From QZKY01 sp963666295 (GTDB lineage Bacteria; Pseudomonadota; Gammaproteobacteria; Burkholderiales; Burkholderiaceae_D): a stretch of 64,000 bases of DNA. Made by a program: the position numbers and the translations under genes. The notes below the pieces were generated by a model. The model did no database searches and was not told where the DNA came from. It saw only the letters and a program-made list of their open reading frames with translations. The DNA is taken from positions 1,550,001 to 1,614,000 of the forward strand of contig OY762707.1 in assembly GCA_963666295.1 (NCBI GenBank), given 5' to 3'. Below are positions 52,450 through 61,822 of the stretch, piece by piece (the first letter of the stretch is position 1; every line of letters starts with the position of its first letter).

Positions 52450-54644
52450 CAGCGTCACGTTCGCGAGAGAAATGTTTTATCGCATGGGTATGTGGAATCA
52501 AGCAGCGTTGGGTAAAGCGATGCTTGCTAATCTGTTTGTTTGCGATTGGTGGCATGGCCTGTGCGCAGGATAATGCCATTCAGTCTGTGGATGCGGTTCA
52601 GCAGGGGGGGCGTGTCACGGTCAAAGTAGTGCTGAGTAATCCGCCTGCCAGGCAGCCTATTGCTTTTTCCACGTCCAATCCAGCGCGCGTGGTGGTCGAT
52701 TTTGCCTCTACTGCAAATGCGACAGGCAAGGGATTCAAGGAAATTGGTTTTGGCGAAGTGCGCAGCGTCAATATTGTGCAGGCGGGGGAGCGTTCCCGTC
52801 TGGTCTTTAATTTGAGCCAGCCAAAAGATTTCTCGACGCAAATAGAAGGCAATGTCGTCACGCTTACCTTGGGTGGGGCATCTCAGGTTGCAGAAGCAAA
52901 AAAAATGTTGATGCCGCAGGTGGCCGCGCCGGCCGCAGCAGAGGCAGCCCTGCCGAATGTACTCCGAGGAATTGACTTTCGGCGCGGAAGTCAGGGCGAG
53001 GGCCGTATCATAGTTGAGTTGCCGCATGATCAGGTCAGTGTAGACGTTCGCCAGGAGGGACAAAAGGTTCTGGTTGATTTTCTGGAGGTTGGCTTGCCGG
53101 ACGCCATGCGACGCCGTCTGGATGTGACAGATTTTGGCACGCCCGTTGCGAAGGTCACCACACAGAAACAAGGCCAAAATGTTCATATGCTGATTGAGCC
53201 TCAAGGTCTCTGGGAGTACAGCGCCTATCAAAGTGCCAATCAGTTGGTGGTGGACGTCAAGCCTATCAAGGAAGATCCCAATAAACTGACGCAGGGTACG
53301 CAAGGCTATCGTGGTGAAAAGCTTTCACTGAATTTTCAGAATGTTGAAGTGCGTGCTGTTCTGCAGGTCATCGCGGACTTTACCGGTTTGAATATCATCG
53401 CCAGCGATACCGTCGGTGGCAACCTGACGTTGCGTCTGAAAGACGTACCGTGGGATCAGGCGCTTGATATTGTCATGCGCGCCAAGAATCTGGACATGCG
53501 CAAAAACGGCACGGTGATCTGGGTAGCGCCCAAGGATGAATTGCTGACCAAGGAAAAGCTGGAACTGGAGCAAAAGGCGCAAATTGCTGATCTGGAACCG
53601 ATGAGAATGGAAATCTTCCAACTCAATTATCAAAAAGCAGAAGCTTTCAAAAAAGTGTTCAACATTGACGATGCAGGTGGTTCAGACGGAAGTAATAAAA
53701 ACAGCATCCTCTCCAAGCGTGGTAGTGCAGTCATCGATCCGCGAACGAATCAGTTGTTTGTGACGGATATTCCCTCCAAGCTCGAAGAGGTGCGAAGGCT
53801 GGTCAAGAAAGTGGATATCGCTTCGCGTCAGGTGATGATTGAGGCACGTATTGTCGAGGCGGATGATAACTTTAGTCGTAATTTGGGCGCGAAGCTTGGC
53901 TTTACTGATTTGCGAGGCCTGAGTGGTGGCGATACGGGGTGGTCAACAACTGGAAACAATCGCATAGCCGTTACAGGTAACTACCTCGGTATTGGTGAGC
54001 AAACCCTTCAGGCGGCCGTGACGGATGAAAGCTATATCCCGAATACGCAATTCGTGAGTTTGCCTGCGGCTTCCATCAATGGCATGACAGCGGGCAGTAT
54101 TGGCATCAGTCTTTTCAATAGTGCGGCAAATCGCTTCCTGAATCTGGAGATTTCCGCACTGGAAGCGGAAGACAGAGGCAAGATAATCTCAAGTCCAAGA
54201 GTGGTCACAGCCGATCAGCAAAAAGCCATTATTGAGCAGGGCACGGAATTGCCCTATCAGGAGGCGACTAGCAGCGGAGCAACCTCTATCTCGTTTCGCA
54301 AGGCAACCCTTAAGCTAGAAGTGACGCCGCAAATTACGCCGGATGGCAATGTCATTCTGGACGTGGATGTGAACAAGGATTCCGTCGGTGATGTGACAAC
54401 GGCAGGCTTTGCCATCAATACCAAGCACGTGAAAACGCAGGTTCTAGTTGAAAATGGCGGTACGGTTGTGTTGGGGGGTATCTTTTTGCAAACTGAGCGA
54501 GATACGGTGACAAAAGTGCCCTTCTTTGGTGATATCCCTGTATTTGGTAATTTGTTCAAAAATAAAGAGCGACAAAACGACAAAACTGAACTGCTGATTT
54601 TCATTACGCCAAAAATTATTGCGGACAGCCTAGCCAAGCAATAA
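52446..54644 (+). CDS. pilQ: Type IV pilus secretin PilQ
   Basis: The 732-residue outer-membrane secretin. The signal peptide has a long positive region and ends near ACAQD (about 39-43). Two AMIN domains (about 45-140 and 170-275) bind peptidoglycan. Then come STN/N1 domains (about 295-470; LSLNFQNVEVRAVLQVIADF) and the secretin core (about 510-728; SSPRVVTADQQKAIIEQGTE, GGIFLQTERDTVTKVPFFGD). Last of the overlapping pil genes. Confidence 0.95.
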   Translation: MTASRSREKCFIAWVCGIKQRWVKRCLLICLFAIGGMACAQDNAIQSVDAVQQGGRVTVKVVLSNPPARQPIAFSTSNPARVVVDFASTANATGKGFKEIGFGEVRSVNIVQAGERSRLVFNLSQPKDFSTQIEGNVVTLTLGGASQVAEAKKMLMPQVAAPAAAEAALPNVLRGIDFRRGSQGEGRIIVELPHDQVSVDVRQEGQKVLVDFLEVGLPDAMRRRLDVTDFGTPVAKVTTQKQGQNVHMLIEPQGLWEYSAYQSANQLVVDVKPIKEDPNKLTQGTQGYRGEKLSLNFQNVEVRAVLQVIADFTGLNIIASDTVGGNLTLRLKDVPWDQALDIVMRAKNLDMRKNGTVIWVAPKDELLTKEKLELEQKAQIADLEPMRMEIFQLNYQKAEAFKKVFNIDDAGGSDGSNKNSILSKRGSAVIDPRTNQLFVTDIPSKLEEVRRLVKKVDIASRQVMIEARIVEADDNFSRNLGAKLGFTDLRGLSGGDTGWSTTGNNRIAVTGNYLGIGEQTLQAAVTDESYIPNTQFVSLPAASINGMTAGSIGISLFNSAANRFLNLEISALEAEDRGKIISSPRVVTADQQKAIIEQGTELPYQEATSSGATSISFRKATLKLEVTPQITPDGNVILDVDVNKDSVGDVTTAGFAINTKHVKTQVLVENGGTVVLGGIFLQTERDTVTKVPFFGDIPVFGNLFKNKERQNDKTELLIFITPKIIADSLAKQ

Positions 54645-54694
54645 GCAGGTAGAATAGCGTTGCTAATTTATAAATAAAATTCAAAGGCAGAAAA

Positions 54695-56239
54695 ATGGGT
54701 GAGGACTTGATCAAGGTTTCGTGGCGAAAATTGGCAAGCGCCGTTTTGATGACGGTATTTGCGTTGACATTGACCGCATGTGGTGGCGGTGGTGGCTCAC
54801 CCGGTGGTACTACGGGTGGCGGCACGACGACGGATACTTCTAACGGTAGTGTTGAGATAGCGCTTACTTATACGGATGGCGGGGCGGCATATGATGACGT
54901 TGCTATATCCGGTACGGACTCATTGCGCGCGACAGCGACAGTAAGAGATGAAAATGGCAGTGCAGTGCCGGGTGTGATTGTTCAGTTTACGCTTACTAGC
55001 GGAGAAACATACGGGACGATTTCACCGTCCTCTGGTTCAACTTTGACAAATGCAAGCGGTCAGGCGTCAGTGAGTTTTTCTTCTGCGGGTGTAGGAAGCT
55101 CTGCAGTCACTGTACAGGCAGCGGCTACGCCAGTAGCAGAAGAAATCACAGCATCGGATAACTTCCTTGTTGGCGCTAACGCAAGTGCAACACCCGTGGC
55201 GATGAATTTCGATTCAGCAGTGCCTGACGACCTTTCTATCGTTATTGCTGGATCTGGTGGTAACGGGCGTAGCGAGGTCGCCTTGCTGACGTTCAAGGTG
55301 GTTGATGATAGCAATCAAGGTATCCCCGATGTTGATGTGGATTTTTCACTGAATACTAATGCACCGGTCACGTTGGTATCTACATCTGGAACGACGGACG
55401 CAGATGGCTATGTAACTGTGGCGGTCAACTCTGGTGATTCACCAACGACGGTTCGTGTCATTGCAACGGCTTCTGACACTCCTGCTGTGAGTACGATGTC
55501 AGATACGATTTCGGTTGTTACGGGACAGCCTGTTCAAGCTTCATTTACTCTCGTACCAGAGATACCTAATTTTGAATGCTGGAATGACAATATTGGCGCT
55601 GTGAATCCGGTGACTGCGCTTCTTGCAGATGAAAATGGCGACGCGGTTGCGGATGGCACGCAGGTGGTATTTACGACTGATGGCGGCGCAATGGTCGGCA
55701 CGCCAGACGCAATGTGTACTACAGTGAATGGAGCGTGCAGTATTAATTGGAGATGCCAGAAAGTCTTTACACCTGTCGCGACAATTTTTGCGCGTGCTAC
55801 AAATGCAACGGATACGCTGACTACTTCTGCGCAAATTCACATGGCCGGTTCTTACGCGGATATCTATTATCCATCTGCTGCTGCCTCTCCTGTTGGTTCC
55901 ATTGACATAAGCAGTGAGTTTGTCGGGAGCTGCAGCGCCTATACGATGCAGATTCGAGTAGCTGATGTTAATGGTGGACCAATGCCATATACTACGACAG
56001 TATCAATTCAGTCAGAAAATGAAGCAACTGTCGAGCTTGCTCCTGGCGAAGGTGAAATTCCAAAAATTACTCCTATTTCGACAGGAACGAACCATAGCAT
56101 CCTTATCGAACCGAGCGATAAATGTGACACTGCAGGTCTTGATACTATAAACGGTCGCTTCTACATTGTTGTGGAGTCGCCGCTTGGTAATACGGTCGTT
56201 GTGCCGGTTACCTTTGATTTTGCGGGTACAGCAGATTGA
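54695..56239 (+). CDS. Ig-like (Big-1/invasin-type) repeat lipoprotein, function unknown
   Basis: I do not recognise a named gene. The 514-residue product has a signal peptide with lipobox LTAC (C29), then a Gly/Thr/Ser linker (30-52) and three to four Ig-like beta domains of bacterial-adhesin type at about 53-145, 165-262, 280-370 and 385-510. The first two show the Big-1 pattern (ATVRDENGSAVPGVIVQF, SGQASVSF; FKVVDDSNQGIPDVDVDF, DADGYVTVAV). Six cysteines (295, 341, 348, 354, 413, 477) are confined to the C-terminal half and could pair. It starts 50 bases after pilQ with no terminator between, so a link to pili or to surface adhesion is plausible but inferred. Confidence 0.8.
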   Translation: MGEDLIKVSWRKLASAVLMTVFALTLTACGGGGGSPGGTTGGGTTTDTSNGSVEIALTYTDGGAAYDDVAISGTDSLRATATVRDENGSAVPGVIVQFTLTSGETYGTISPSSGSTLTNASGQASVSFSSAGVGSSAVTVQAAATPVAEEITASDNFLVGANASATPVAMNFDSAVPDDLSIVIAGSGGNGRSEVALLTFKVVDDSNQGIPDVDVDFSLNTNAPVTLVSTSGTTDADGYVTVAVNSGDSPTTVRVIATASDTPAVSTMSDTISVVTGQPVQASFTLVPEIPNFECWNDNIGAVNPVTALLADENGDAVADGTQVVFTTDGGAMVGTPDAMCTTVNGACSINWRCQKVFTPVATIFARATNATDTLTTSAQIHMAGSYADIYYPSAAASPVGSIDISSEFVGSCSAYTMQIRVADVNGGPMPYTTTVSIQSENEATVELAPGEGEIPKITPISTGTNHSILIEPSDKCDTAGLDTINGRFYIVVESPLGNTVVVPVTFDFAGTAD

Positions 56240-56257
56240 TAACGCCTTTCCACTTCA

Positions 56258-56277
56258 GTGCATGAGCTAGCATGCAC
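56258..56277 (+). promoter_or_regulatory. Perfect hairpin upstream of aroK
   Basis: A 7-bp stem GTGCATG (56258-56264) with CATGCAC (56271-56277) and loop AGCTAG, 23 bases before the aroK start. No T-tract. It may be an operator or an RNA element for aroK-aroB. Confidence 0.4.
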
Positions 56278-56299
56278 GGAAGCGGGTTAAAATCTTCCG

Positions 56300-56869
56300 A
56301 TGCAACACAATATCTTCCTCGTCGGCTTGATGGGCGCAGGCAAAACCACGGTTGGTCGTGCGCTTGCCAAGCGCCTTGGCCTGCGTTTTGTCGATTCCGA
56401 TCATGAAATTGAAGCGCGCACCGGCGCAACCATTCCGCTGATTTTCGAGATTGAAGGCGAGGAAAGCTTTCGTCGTCGCGAGACGGATGTGATTCGCGAC
56501 TTGACGCAAGAAAATGGGATTGTGCTGGCGACAGGGGGCGGTGCCATACTTAACGCTGAAAATCGCGAATATCTCAAGACACGAGGTACAGTGATCTATT
56601 TGCGTGCCAGCGTGAACAGTCTTTTGCACCGCACCAGCAATGACCGCAATCGGCCGTTATTGCAAACGGCAGATCCGCGCAAAAAACTTGAAGAACTTTC
56701 TGCCCAACGTGAACCCTTGTATACCGAAGTAGCGGATATTGTGATTGATACCGGTCGTCCCAATGTGCATGCGATGGTGCAGAATATTTTGACGCAGTTG
56801 GGGTTGGACAAGTCAAAGCCAAGTAAGAAAGCGGTGAAGTCAAAAGCGGTAAAACAGGAAAAAACATGA
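56300..56869 (+). CDS. aroK: Shikimate kinase
   Basis: The 189-residue P-loop kinase phosphorylates shikimate in the chorismate pathway. The Walker A GLMGAGKTT is at 9-17. DSDHEIE and the GGGA motif (ATGGGAIL) bind shikimate. A lysine-rich 17-residue tail (KPSKKAVKSKAVKQEKT) follows the usual end. It overlaps aroB by ATGA; pilQ-aroK-aroB order is conserved, here interrupted by the lipoprotein. Confidence 0.95.
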   Translation: MQHNIFLVGLMGAGKTTVGRALAKRLGLRFVDSDHEIEARTGATIPLIFEIEGEESFRRRETDVIRDLTQENGIVLATGGGAILNAENREYLKTRGTVIYLRASVNSLLHRTSNDRNRPLLQTADPRKKLEELSAQREPLYTEVADIVIDTGRPNVHAMVQNILTQLGLDKSKPSKKAVKSKAVKQEKT

Positions 56870-57972
56870 ATAATCAGCAAGCGTCCCATATTCATTTGCA
56901 GGTCGAACTCGGCGAGCGCAGCTACCCGATCGAAATCGGCGCGACATTGCTGCAAGACGTAGACATGCTGGCCAAGCGGGTTCCGGGAAGGCGGGTTGTG
57001 GTGGTCACCAATACCGTTGTGGCACCGCTTTATCTCGATATGCTGGCACAATCCCTGACTGCCTGTGGCAAAGAGGTGATTCCGATCATTCTGCCCGATG
57101 GCGAGGAGGAAAAAAGCTGGGCTAACCTCATGAAAATTTTTGATGCCATGCTGGTGGCGAAATGTGATCGTCAGACGACCATGCTGGCGTTGGGCGGCGG
57201 CGTGATCGGCGACATGACCGGTTATGCGGCTGCAAGCTACATGCGCGGCGTACCATTTGTGCAAGTGCCCACTACCTTGCTGGCGCAGGTGGATTCGTCT
57301 GTGGGCGGCAAGACGGGCATCAATCATCCGCTTGGCAAGAACATGATTGGCGCGTTTTACCAGCCGCTGGCGGTGATTGCCGATACGTCTACATTAGCTA
57401 CGCTGAACCAGCGCGAATTAAGCACCGGCCTAGCCGAGATTATCAAGCATGGCTGCATTACCAGCAATGGCTTCTTCGAATGGGTGGAAGCGAATATTGA
57501 AAGGTTGATGGGGCGGGACGCAGATGCACTGGCTTACGCTATTCAACGTTCTTGTGAGATCAAGGCGGATGTCGTTCGACAAGACGAGCGCGAAGGCGGC
57601 TTGCGGGCAATTCTGAATTTTGGTCACACATTCGGGCATGCGATCGAAGCGGGCATGGGCTACGGCGAGTGGCTGCATGGCGAAGCGGTTGGGTGTGGCA
57701 TGGTGATGGCGGCGGATCTGTCTTGCAGAATGGGATATATCGACCAGACAACCCGAGACCGGATCGAAGCGCTGATCGCCAAAACGGATTTGCCAACGGT
57801 TGCGCCGGATCTGGGTGTGGCACGCTGGATTGAGCTGATGCAAGTGGATAAAAAGAGCGCCGGGGGTGAGATTAAGTTCATTTTGCTCAAGCCACTGGGG
57901 TCACCCATCATTACAACGGTGCCGCAAGCGATGCTCGAAGAAACGCTCAAGGCATGTACCGCAGCGAGTTGA
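56866..57972 (+). CDS. aroB: 3-dehydroquinate synthase
   Basis: The 368-residue NAD- and zinc-dependent enzyme. LALGGGVIGDMTGYAAASYM, LAQVDSSVGGKTGINHPLGK and NFGHTFGHAIE (zinc-ligand histidines) are diagnostic. It overlaps aroK by four bases and is followed one base later by dgt, with no terminator. Confidence 0.96.
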   Translation: MNNQQASHIHLQVELGERSYPIEIGATLLQDVDMLAKRVPGRRVVVVTNTVVAPLYLDMLAQSLTACGKEVIPIILPDGEEEKSWANLMKIFDAMLVAKCDRQTTMLALGGGVIGDMTGYAAASYMRGVPFVQVPTTLLAQVDSSVGGKTGINHPLGKNMIGAFYQPLAVIADTSTLATLNQRELSTGLAEIIKHGCITSNGFFEWVEANIERLMGRDADALAYAIQRSCEIKADVVRQDEREGGLRAILNFGHTFGHAIEAGMGYGEWLHGEAVGCGMVMAADLSCRMGYIDQTTRDRIEALIAKTDLPTVAPDLGVARWIELMQVDKKSAGGEIKFILLKPLGSPIITTVPQAMLEETLKACTAAS

Positions 57973-57973
57973 C

Positions 57974-59110
57974 ATGAACCTGGAGGCCTTTCTCGCACCG
58001 TACGCGGCGCATTCAGCCAATTCGCGAGGACGGCTTTTTTTCGAGCCCGCACCGGAATCACGTTCGGAGTTTCAGCGGGATCGTGATCGCATCATTCATT
58101 CGGGTGCGTTTCGTCGTCTGGAATACAAAACGCAAGTTTTCGTTAACCACGAAGGCGACCTGTTCCGTACGCGCCTGACACACAGTCTGGAAGTAGCGCA
58201 GATTGCGCGCTCAATTGCACGCAACTTGCGCTTGAACGAAGATCTGGTAGAAGCGATTTCACTGGCGCATGATCTGGGACACACGCCTTTCGGGCATGCC
58301 GGCCAAGACGCGCTTAATGCGTGTATGCAGGATTACGGTGGGTTTGAGCATAACCTGCAGAGTCTTCGTGTGGTCGACGTGCTGGAGGAGCGCTATGGCG
58401 CATTTGACGGCTTAAACCTGACTTTCGAGACGCGCGAAGGCATACTCAAGCGTTGTCCGCTTGAAACGGCAGCTGAGTTGGGCGAGCTTGGGTGGCGCTT
58501 CATCGCGGGAACGCAGCCGTCTCTGGAGGCGCAACTGGCGAATCTGGCCGATGAAATTGCTTACAATAATCACGATATTGATGATGGCTTGCGTTCTGGT
58601 TTGTTGGCTACGGCCCAACTGGAAGAGGTCGACTTCTTTGCGCGGCACTGGCTGGAGGTTCAGCGCCTGATGCCGGGAGTCGGGCAGCGCCGCGCCATTC
58701 ATGAAACAGTGCGTCGGATGATCAATGCCTTGATTGTTGATGTGATTGCGACGTCAAGGCAGCGCATTGAAGCGGCGCAGGTTCAGTCACTGGAAGCCGT
58801 TCGCCAGGCGCCGCCACTCATTGGCTTTTCAGACGGCATGCGCAAAGAAGCCAGTTTGTTGAAGCATTTTTTGAATGAGAATTTGTATCGGCATTATCAG
58901 GTCAATCGCATGACCAGAAAGGCGTGTCAGGTTATTGAGGAGCTGTTTGATGTTTTGATGGGCAACGCTGGATTGTTGCCGCCTGATTATGAAACCGACT
59001 CGGTAGACAAGGCGAAACAAGCACGCAAAGTGGCGGACTATATAGCGGGTATGACGGATCGCTACGCGATCAAGGTACACCGGCGCTTATTCGATATTGA
59101 GCAGACGTAA
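57974..59110 (+). CDS. dgt: Deoxyguanosinetriphosphate triphosphohydrolase-like protein
   Basis: The 378-residue HD-domain dNTP triphosphohydrolase (type-2 subgroup). The metal site is RTRLTHSLEV (H70) with AHDLGHTPFGH (HD at 99-100) and DEIAYNNHDIDDGL. These enzymes split dNTPs to nucleoside and tripolyphosphate. ATG at 57974 is chosen: the longer frame overlaps aroB. aroK-aroB-dgt order is conserved in betaproteobacteria. The symbol is by family resemblance. Confidence 0.9.
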   Translation: MNLEAFLAPYAAHSANSRGRLFFEPAPESRSEFQRDRDRIIHSGAFRRLEYKTQVFVNHEGDLFRTRLTHSLEVAQIARSIARNLRLNEDLVEAISLAHDLGHTPFGHAGQDALNACMQDYGGFEHNLQSLRVVDVLEERYGAFDGLNLTFETREGILKRCPLETAAELGELGWRFIAGTQPSLEAQLANLADEIAYNNHDIDDGLRSGLLATAQLEEVDFFARHWLEVQRLMPGVGQRRAIHETVRRMINALIVDVIATSRQRIEAAQVQSLEAVRQAPPLIGFSDGMRKEASLLKHFLNENLYRHYQVNRMTRKACQVIEELFDVLMGNAGLLPPDYETDSVDKAKQARKVADYIAGMTDRYAIKVHRRLFDIEQT

Positions 59111-59111
59111 G

Positions 59112-59136
59112 AAAGGGCGCCAAAGCGCCCCTTTTC
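59112..59136. terminator. Bidirectional terminator between dgt and hpf
   Basis: GGGCGC (59115-59120), CAAA-type loop, GCGCCC (59125-59130), then CTTTTCTCT on plus and CTTTCTTAC on minus. It separates the convergent dgt and hpf. Confidence 0.75.
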
Positions 59137-59152
59137 TCTGAGAATGAAGTAT

Positions 59153-59515
59153 TTACATACCGGCCGGTGCAGACTCAGCACCTTCTTCCGGCATTCGCTT
59201 GATGGTTTCACGAGTGTGATCGTTCTGCTTTCCTTTGTGTTTCAGCAGCGCTCTGGCAAGTTTATCCATCAAAAGGTCAATCGCGGCATACATGTCTTGC
59301 GCAACGCTTTCCACATGAATTTTCTTGCCACTTACATTCAAGTTGATTTCAGCCCTTTGTCGTTTTTCTTTTTCAGGAAGCGGATCGACACTCAGTTTGA
59401 CAGAAAGATCGATCACATTTTCATAATGTCTCGTAACGCGTTCGAGTTTGCTGGTTACATATTCTCGGATGGCGTTGCTAACCTCGAGATGGTGTCCACT
59501 GATGGTCAGGTTCAT
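59153..59515 (-). CDS. hpf: Ribosome hibernation promoting factor, short form
   Basis: The 120-residue product is an S30Ae/YfiA-family hibernation factor. MNLTISGHHLEVSNAIREYV and the AEINLNVSGKKIHVESVAQDMYAAID strand pair are typical. It lacks the long-form C-terminal dimerisation domain; the acidic tail (EEGAESAPAGM) replaces it. It lies downstream of rpoN, the usual proteobacterial location. Confidence 0.93.
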   Translation of the reverse strand: MNLTISGHHLEVSNAIREYVTSKLERVTRHYENVIDLSVKLSVDPLPEKEKRQRAEINLNVSGKKIHVESVAQDMYAAIDLLMDKLARALLKHKGKQNDHTRETIKRMPEEGAESAPAGM

Positions 59516-59573
59516 ACAAGTCTCCTTAAATCAGTTCGCTACTATAATTTGCTGGTAGCGACTCAGTGTGAAA

Positions 59574-61049
59574 CTACAATGACTTACGCAGGCTAACTGG
59601 CTGGATTTTCATGGACTCTCGGTATTTTGCTACGGTACGCCGTGCAATCACCATGCCTTGTTCTCCCAGCATTGCTGCGATTTTGCTATCGGACAAAGGG
59701 TTTTTCGGGTCTTCGGCTCCTATCAGTTGTTTAATCAATTCACGAATCGCGGTTGAGGAAGCTTCTCCGCCTGCCTCAGTTGCGACATGGCTGCCAAAAA
59801 AATATTTCAACTCGTACATGCCGTGCGGCGTGAGCATATATTTCTGGCTGGTAACACGAGAAATAGTACTTTCGTGTAAACCCAGTGTATCAGCAATCTC
59901 GCGTAATACAAGTGGTCGCATGGCGACGGCACCATGCGAAAAGAAGTTCTTCTGACGTTCGACAATAGCTTGAGAGACGCGCAAGATGGTTTCAAAGCGT
60001 TGCTGCATGTTTTTGATCAGCCATTTTGCTTCTTGAAGTTGCGTAGCCAGACTGGCACTGCCGCGGTTGTTTTTCAGGATATCGGCATACATCGAGTTAA
60101 GACGTAGCCTAGGCATGACCTCCGGGTTGAGTTCGACTTGCCAGTTGTCTTTGATACGCTTGATAATGACATCCGGCACCACTGCATCTGCCTCATCGGT
60201 TGCAAAAGCGGCGCCTGGATGGGGGTTGCAGCGACGAATGACTTCTTGGGCCTCGCGCAGGTCTTCATCATCACAGTCGAGCGCTTTGCGCAGTTTGTTG
60301 AAATCACGTTTGGCAAACAGCATCAGGTGACTTTGAACGATTGCGAGTGCTCTTTTGCGCGTGACAAAGGGAACATTGGGCAGTTGGCGAACCTGTATTG
60401 CCAGACATTCTGAAATGTCACGCGCGCCAACGCCTGCCGGATCGAAGCTTTGCAGTTTATCAAGTGCCTGCGCCATTTCTTTCATCGTGATACCGAGCTC
60501 TGCTGGCAAGCCCGCCAAAATTTCTTCCAGCGGTTCGCTCAGGTAGCCATTGTCGTTGATGGCGTCAATCAAGATGGTGATGAGTGCCTGTTCGCGAGTA
60601 TCCCTTACATTTAATCGCGTTTGCTCTTCGAGCATGTCACGCAAGGACAATTGAGGCGCTTCAATTTGAGGGGGGGCGTCGTCGTCTTCTGGCGCGTGGT
60701 TGCTGCGTGAAAAGTGATCCGGGCCAGACCAGTCGATGCTGCTGTCGGAAGCGGTACTGGACGCCCCATTTTCGTCATGCTCAGCTTCTGTTGTTGCTGC
60801 TATTTTGACTTCCGTATTATCTGAATCAACTTCGCGCTGCGTGGTGGGGCTGATGGCACCATCCGCGAGCAGCCGGAGGGATCCATCAAGCTGGTCGTCC
60901 AGACGTTCCAGCATGGGGTTGTTTTGTACGATTTGTTCAAGCTCTTGTTGCAGTTCTTGCGTTGACAGTTGCAGCAGCCGAATGGATTGCTGCAACTGCG
61001 GCGTGAGGGCCAGATGTTGCGATGTTCGCAATTGCAAAGATTGCTTCAT
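59574..61049 (-). CDS. rpoN: RNA polymerase sigma-54 factor
   Basis: The 491-residue product. Region I is glutamine- and leucine-rich (LTPQLQQSIRLLQLSTQELQ), region II is acidic (about 50-125) and region III carries the DNA-binding domain and the RpoN box (ARRTVAKYRE) near the C terminus. The length is normal. It follows lptB by 14 bases, in the conserved lptB-rpoN-hpf order. Confidence 0.96.
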   Translation of the reverse strand: MKQSLQLRTSQHLALTPQLQQSIRLLQLSTQELQQELEQIVQNNPMLERLDDQLDGSLRLLADGAISPTTQREVDSDNTEVKIAATTEAEHDENGASSTASDSSIDWSGPDHFSRSNHAPEDDDAPPQIEAPQLSLRDMLEEQTRLNVRDTREQALITILIDAINDNGYLSEPLEEILAGLPAELGITMKEMAQALDKLQSFDPAGVGARDISECLAIQVRQLPNVPFVTRKRALAIVQSHLMLFAKRDFNKLRKALDCDDEDLREAQEVIRRCNPHPGAAFATDEADAVVPDVIIKRIKDNWQVELNPEVMPRLRLNSMYADILKNNRGSASLATQLQEAKWLIKNMQQRFETILRVSQAIVERQKNFFSHGAVAMRPLVLREIADTLGLHESTISRVTSQKYMLTPHGMYELKYFFGSHVATEAGGEASSTAIRELIKQLIGAEDPKNPLSDSKIAAMLGEQGMVIARRTVAKYRESMKIQPVSLRKSL

Positions 61050-61063
61050 GCTCCTTTGCCCCT

Positions 61064-61807
61064 TTACATCCTGAAATGTTCGCCAAGATAGACACGTCGC
61101 ACCGACTCATTCTCAATGATGTCATCCGGGTGACCACTTGCCAGAACCGCGCCCTGGTTGATGATATAGGCACGGTCACAAATGCCAAGCGTTTCGCGAA
61201 CGTTATGGTCGGTGATCAGCACACCGATGCCACGTTCTTTAAGGAATCGAACAATGCGCTGAATTTCAATAACCGCAATTGGGTCAATGCCAGCAAAGGG
61301 TTCGTCCAGAAGAATGAAGCGCGGGTTGGTTGCCAGTGTGCGCGCAATTTCGACGCGCCGACGCTCGCCACCAGATAACGACAAGGCTGAATTCTGGCGC
61401 AACTTTTCAATTTGCAGATCAGCAAGCAAGGCATTCAAACGCTCTTCGATGGTTTTTTTGGACAGCGGTTTGCCATTTTCCTGTTGAAGTTCCAGGACTG
61501 CGCGGATGTTGTCTTCAACATTGAGCTTGCGGAAAACAGAGGCTTCTTGCGGCAAATAAGACAGGCCCATTCGAGCGCGCTGGTGGATAGGCAAACGCGA
61601 AATATCTTTGTTGTCGAGATCAATGCTGCCCCCATCAGAGGGAACCAGGCCGACGATCATGTAAAACGACGTTGTTTTTCCTGCCCCATTTGGACCTAGC
61701 AGGCCAACAACCTCGCCAGTCTCTACACGCAACGAGACATCATGTACGACTTGGCGTGAGCCGTAGGATTTTTCCAGATTATGGACAATAAGGGTGCTGA
61801 TGGTCAT
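61064..61807 (-). CDS. lptB: LPS export ABC transporter ATP-binding protein LptB
   Basis: The 247-residue ATPase of the LptB2FGC complex. Walker A GPNGAGKTTSFYM, signature LSGGERRRVE, Walker B ILLDEPFAGIDP and the H-loop TDHNVRET are complete. It is preceded by lptA and followed by rpoN, all on the same strand. Confidence 0.96.
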   Translation of the reverse strand: MTISTLIVHNLEKSYGSRQVVHDVSLRVETGEVVGLLGPNGAGKTTSFYMIVGLVPSDGGSIDLDNKDISRLPIHQRARMGLSYLPQEASVFRKLNVEDNIRAVLELQQENGKPLSKKTIEERLNALLADLQIEKLRQNSALSLSGGERRRVEIARTLATNPRFILLDEPFAGIDPIAVIEIQRIVRFLKERGIGVLITDHNVRETLGICDRAYIINQGAVLASGHPDDIIENESVRRVYLGEHFRM

Positions 61808-61822
61808 GCTGATGATCCTTGC

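Noticed and set aside
57866..57973. Upstream extension of dgt by 36 codons
   Set aside because: It overlaps aroB in another frame, and the family-typical N terminus begins at 57974.
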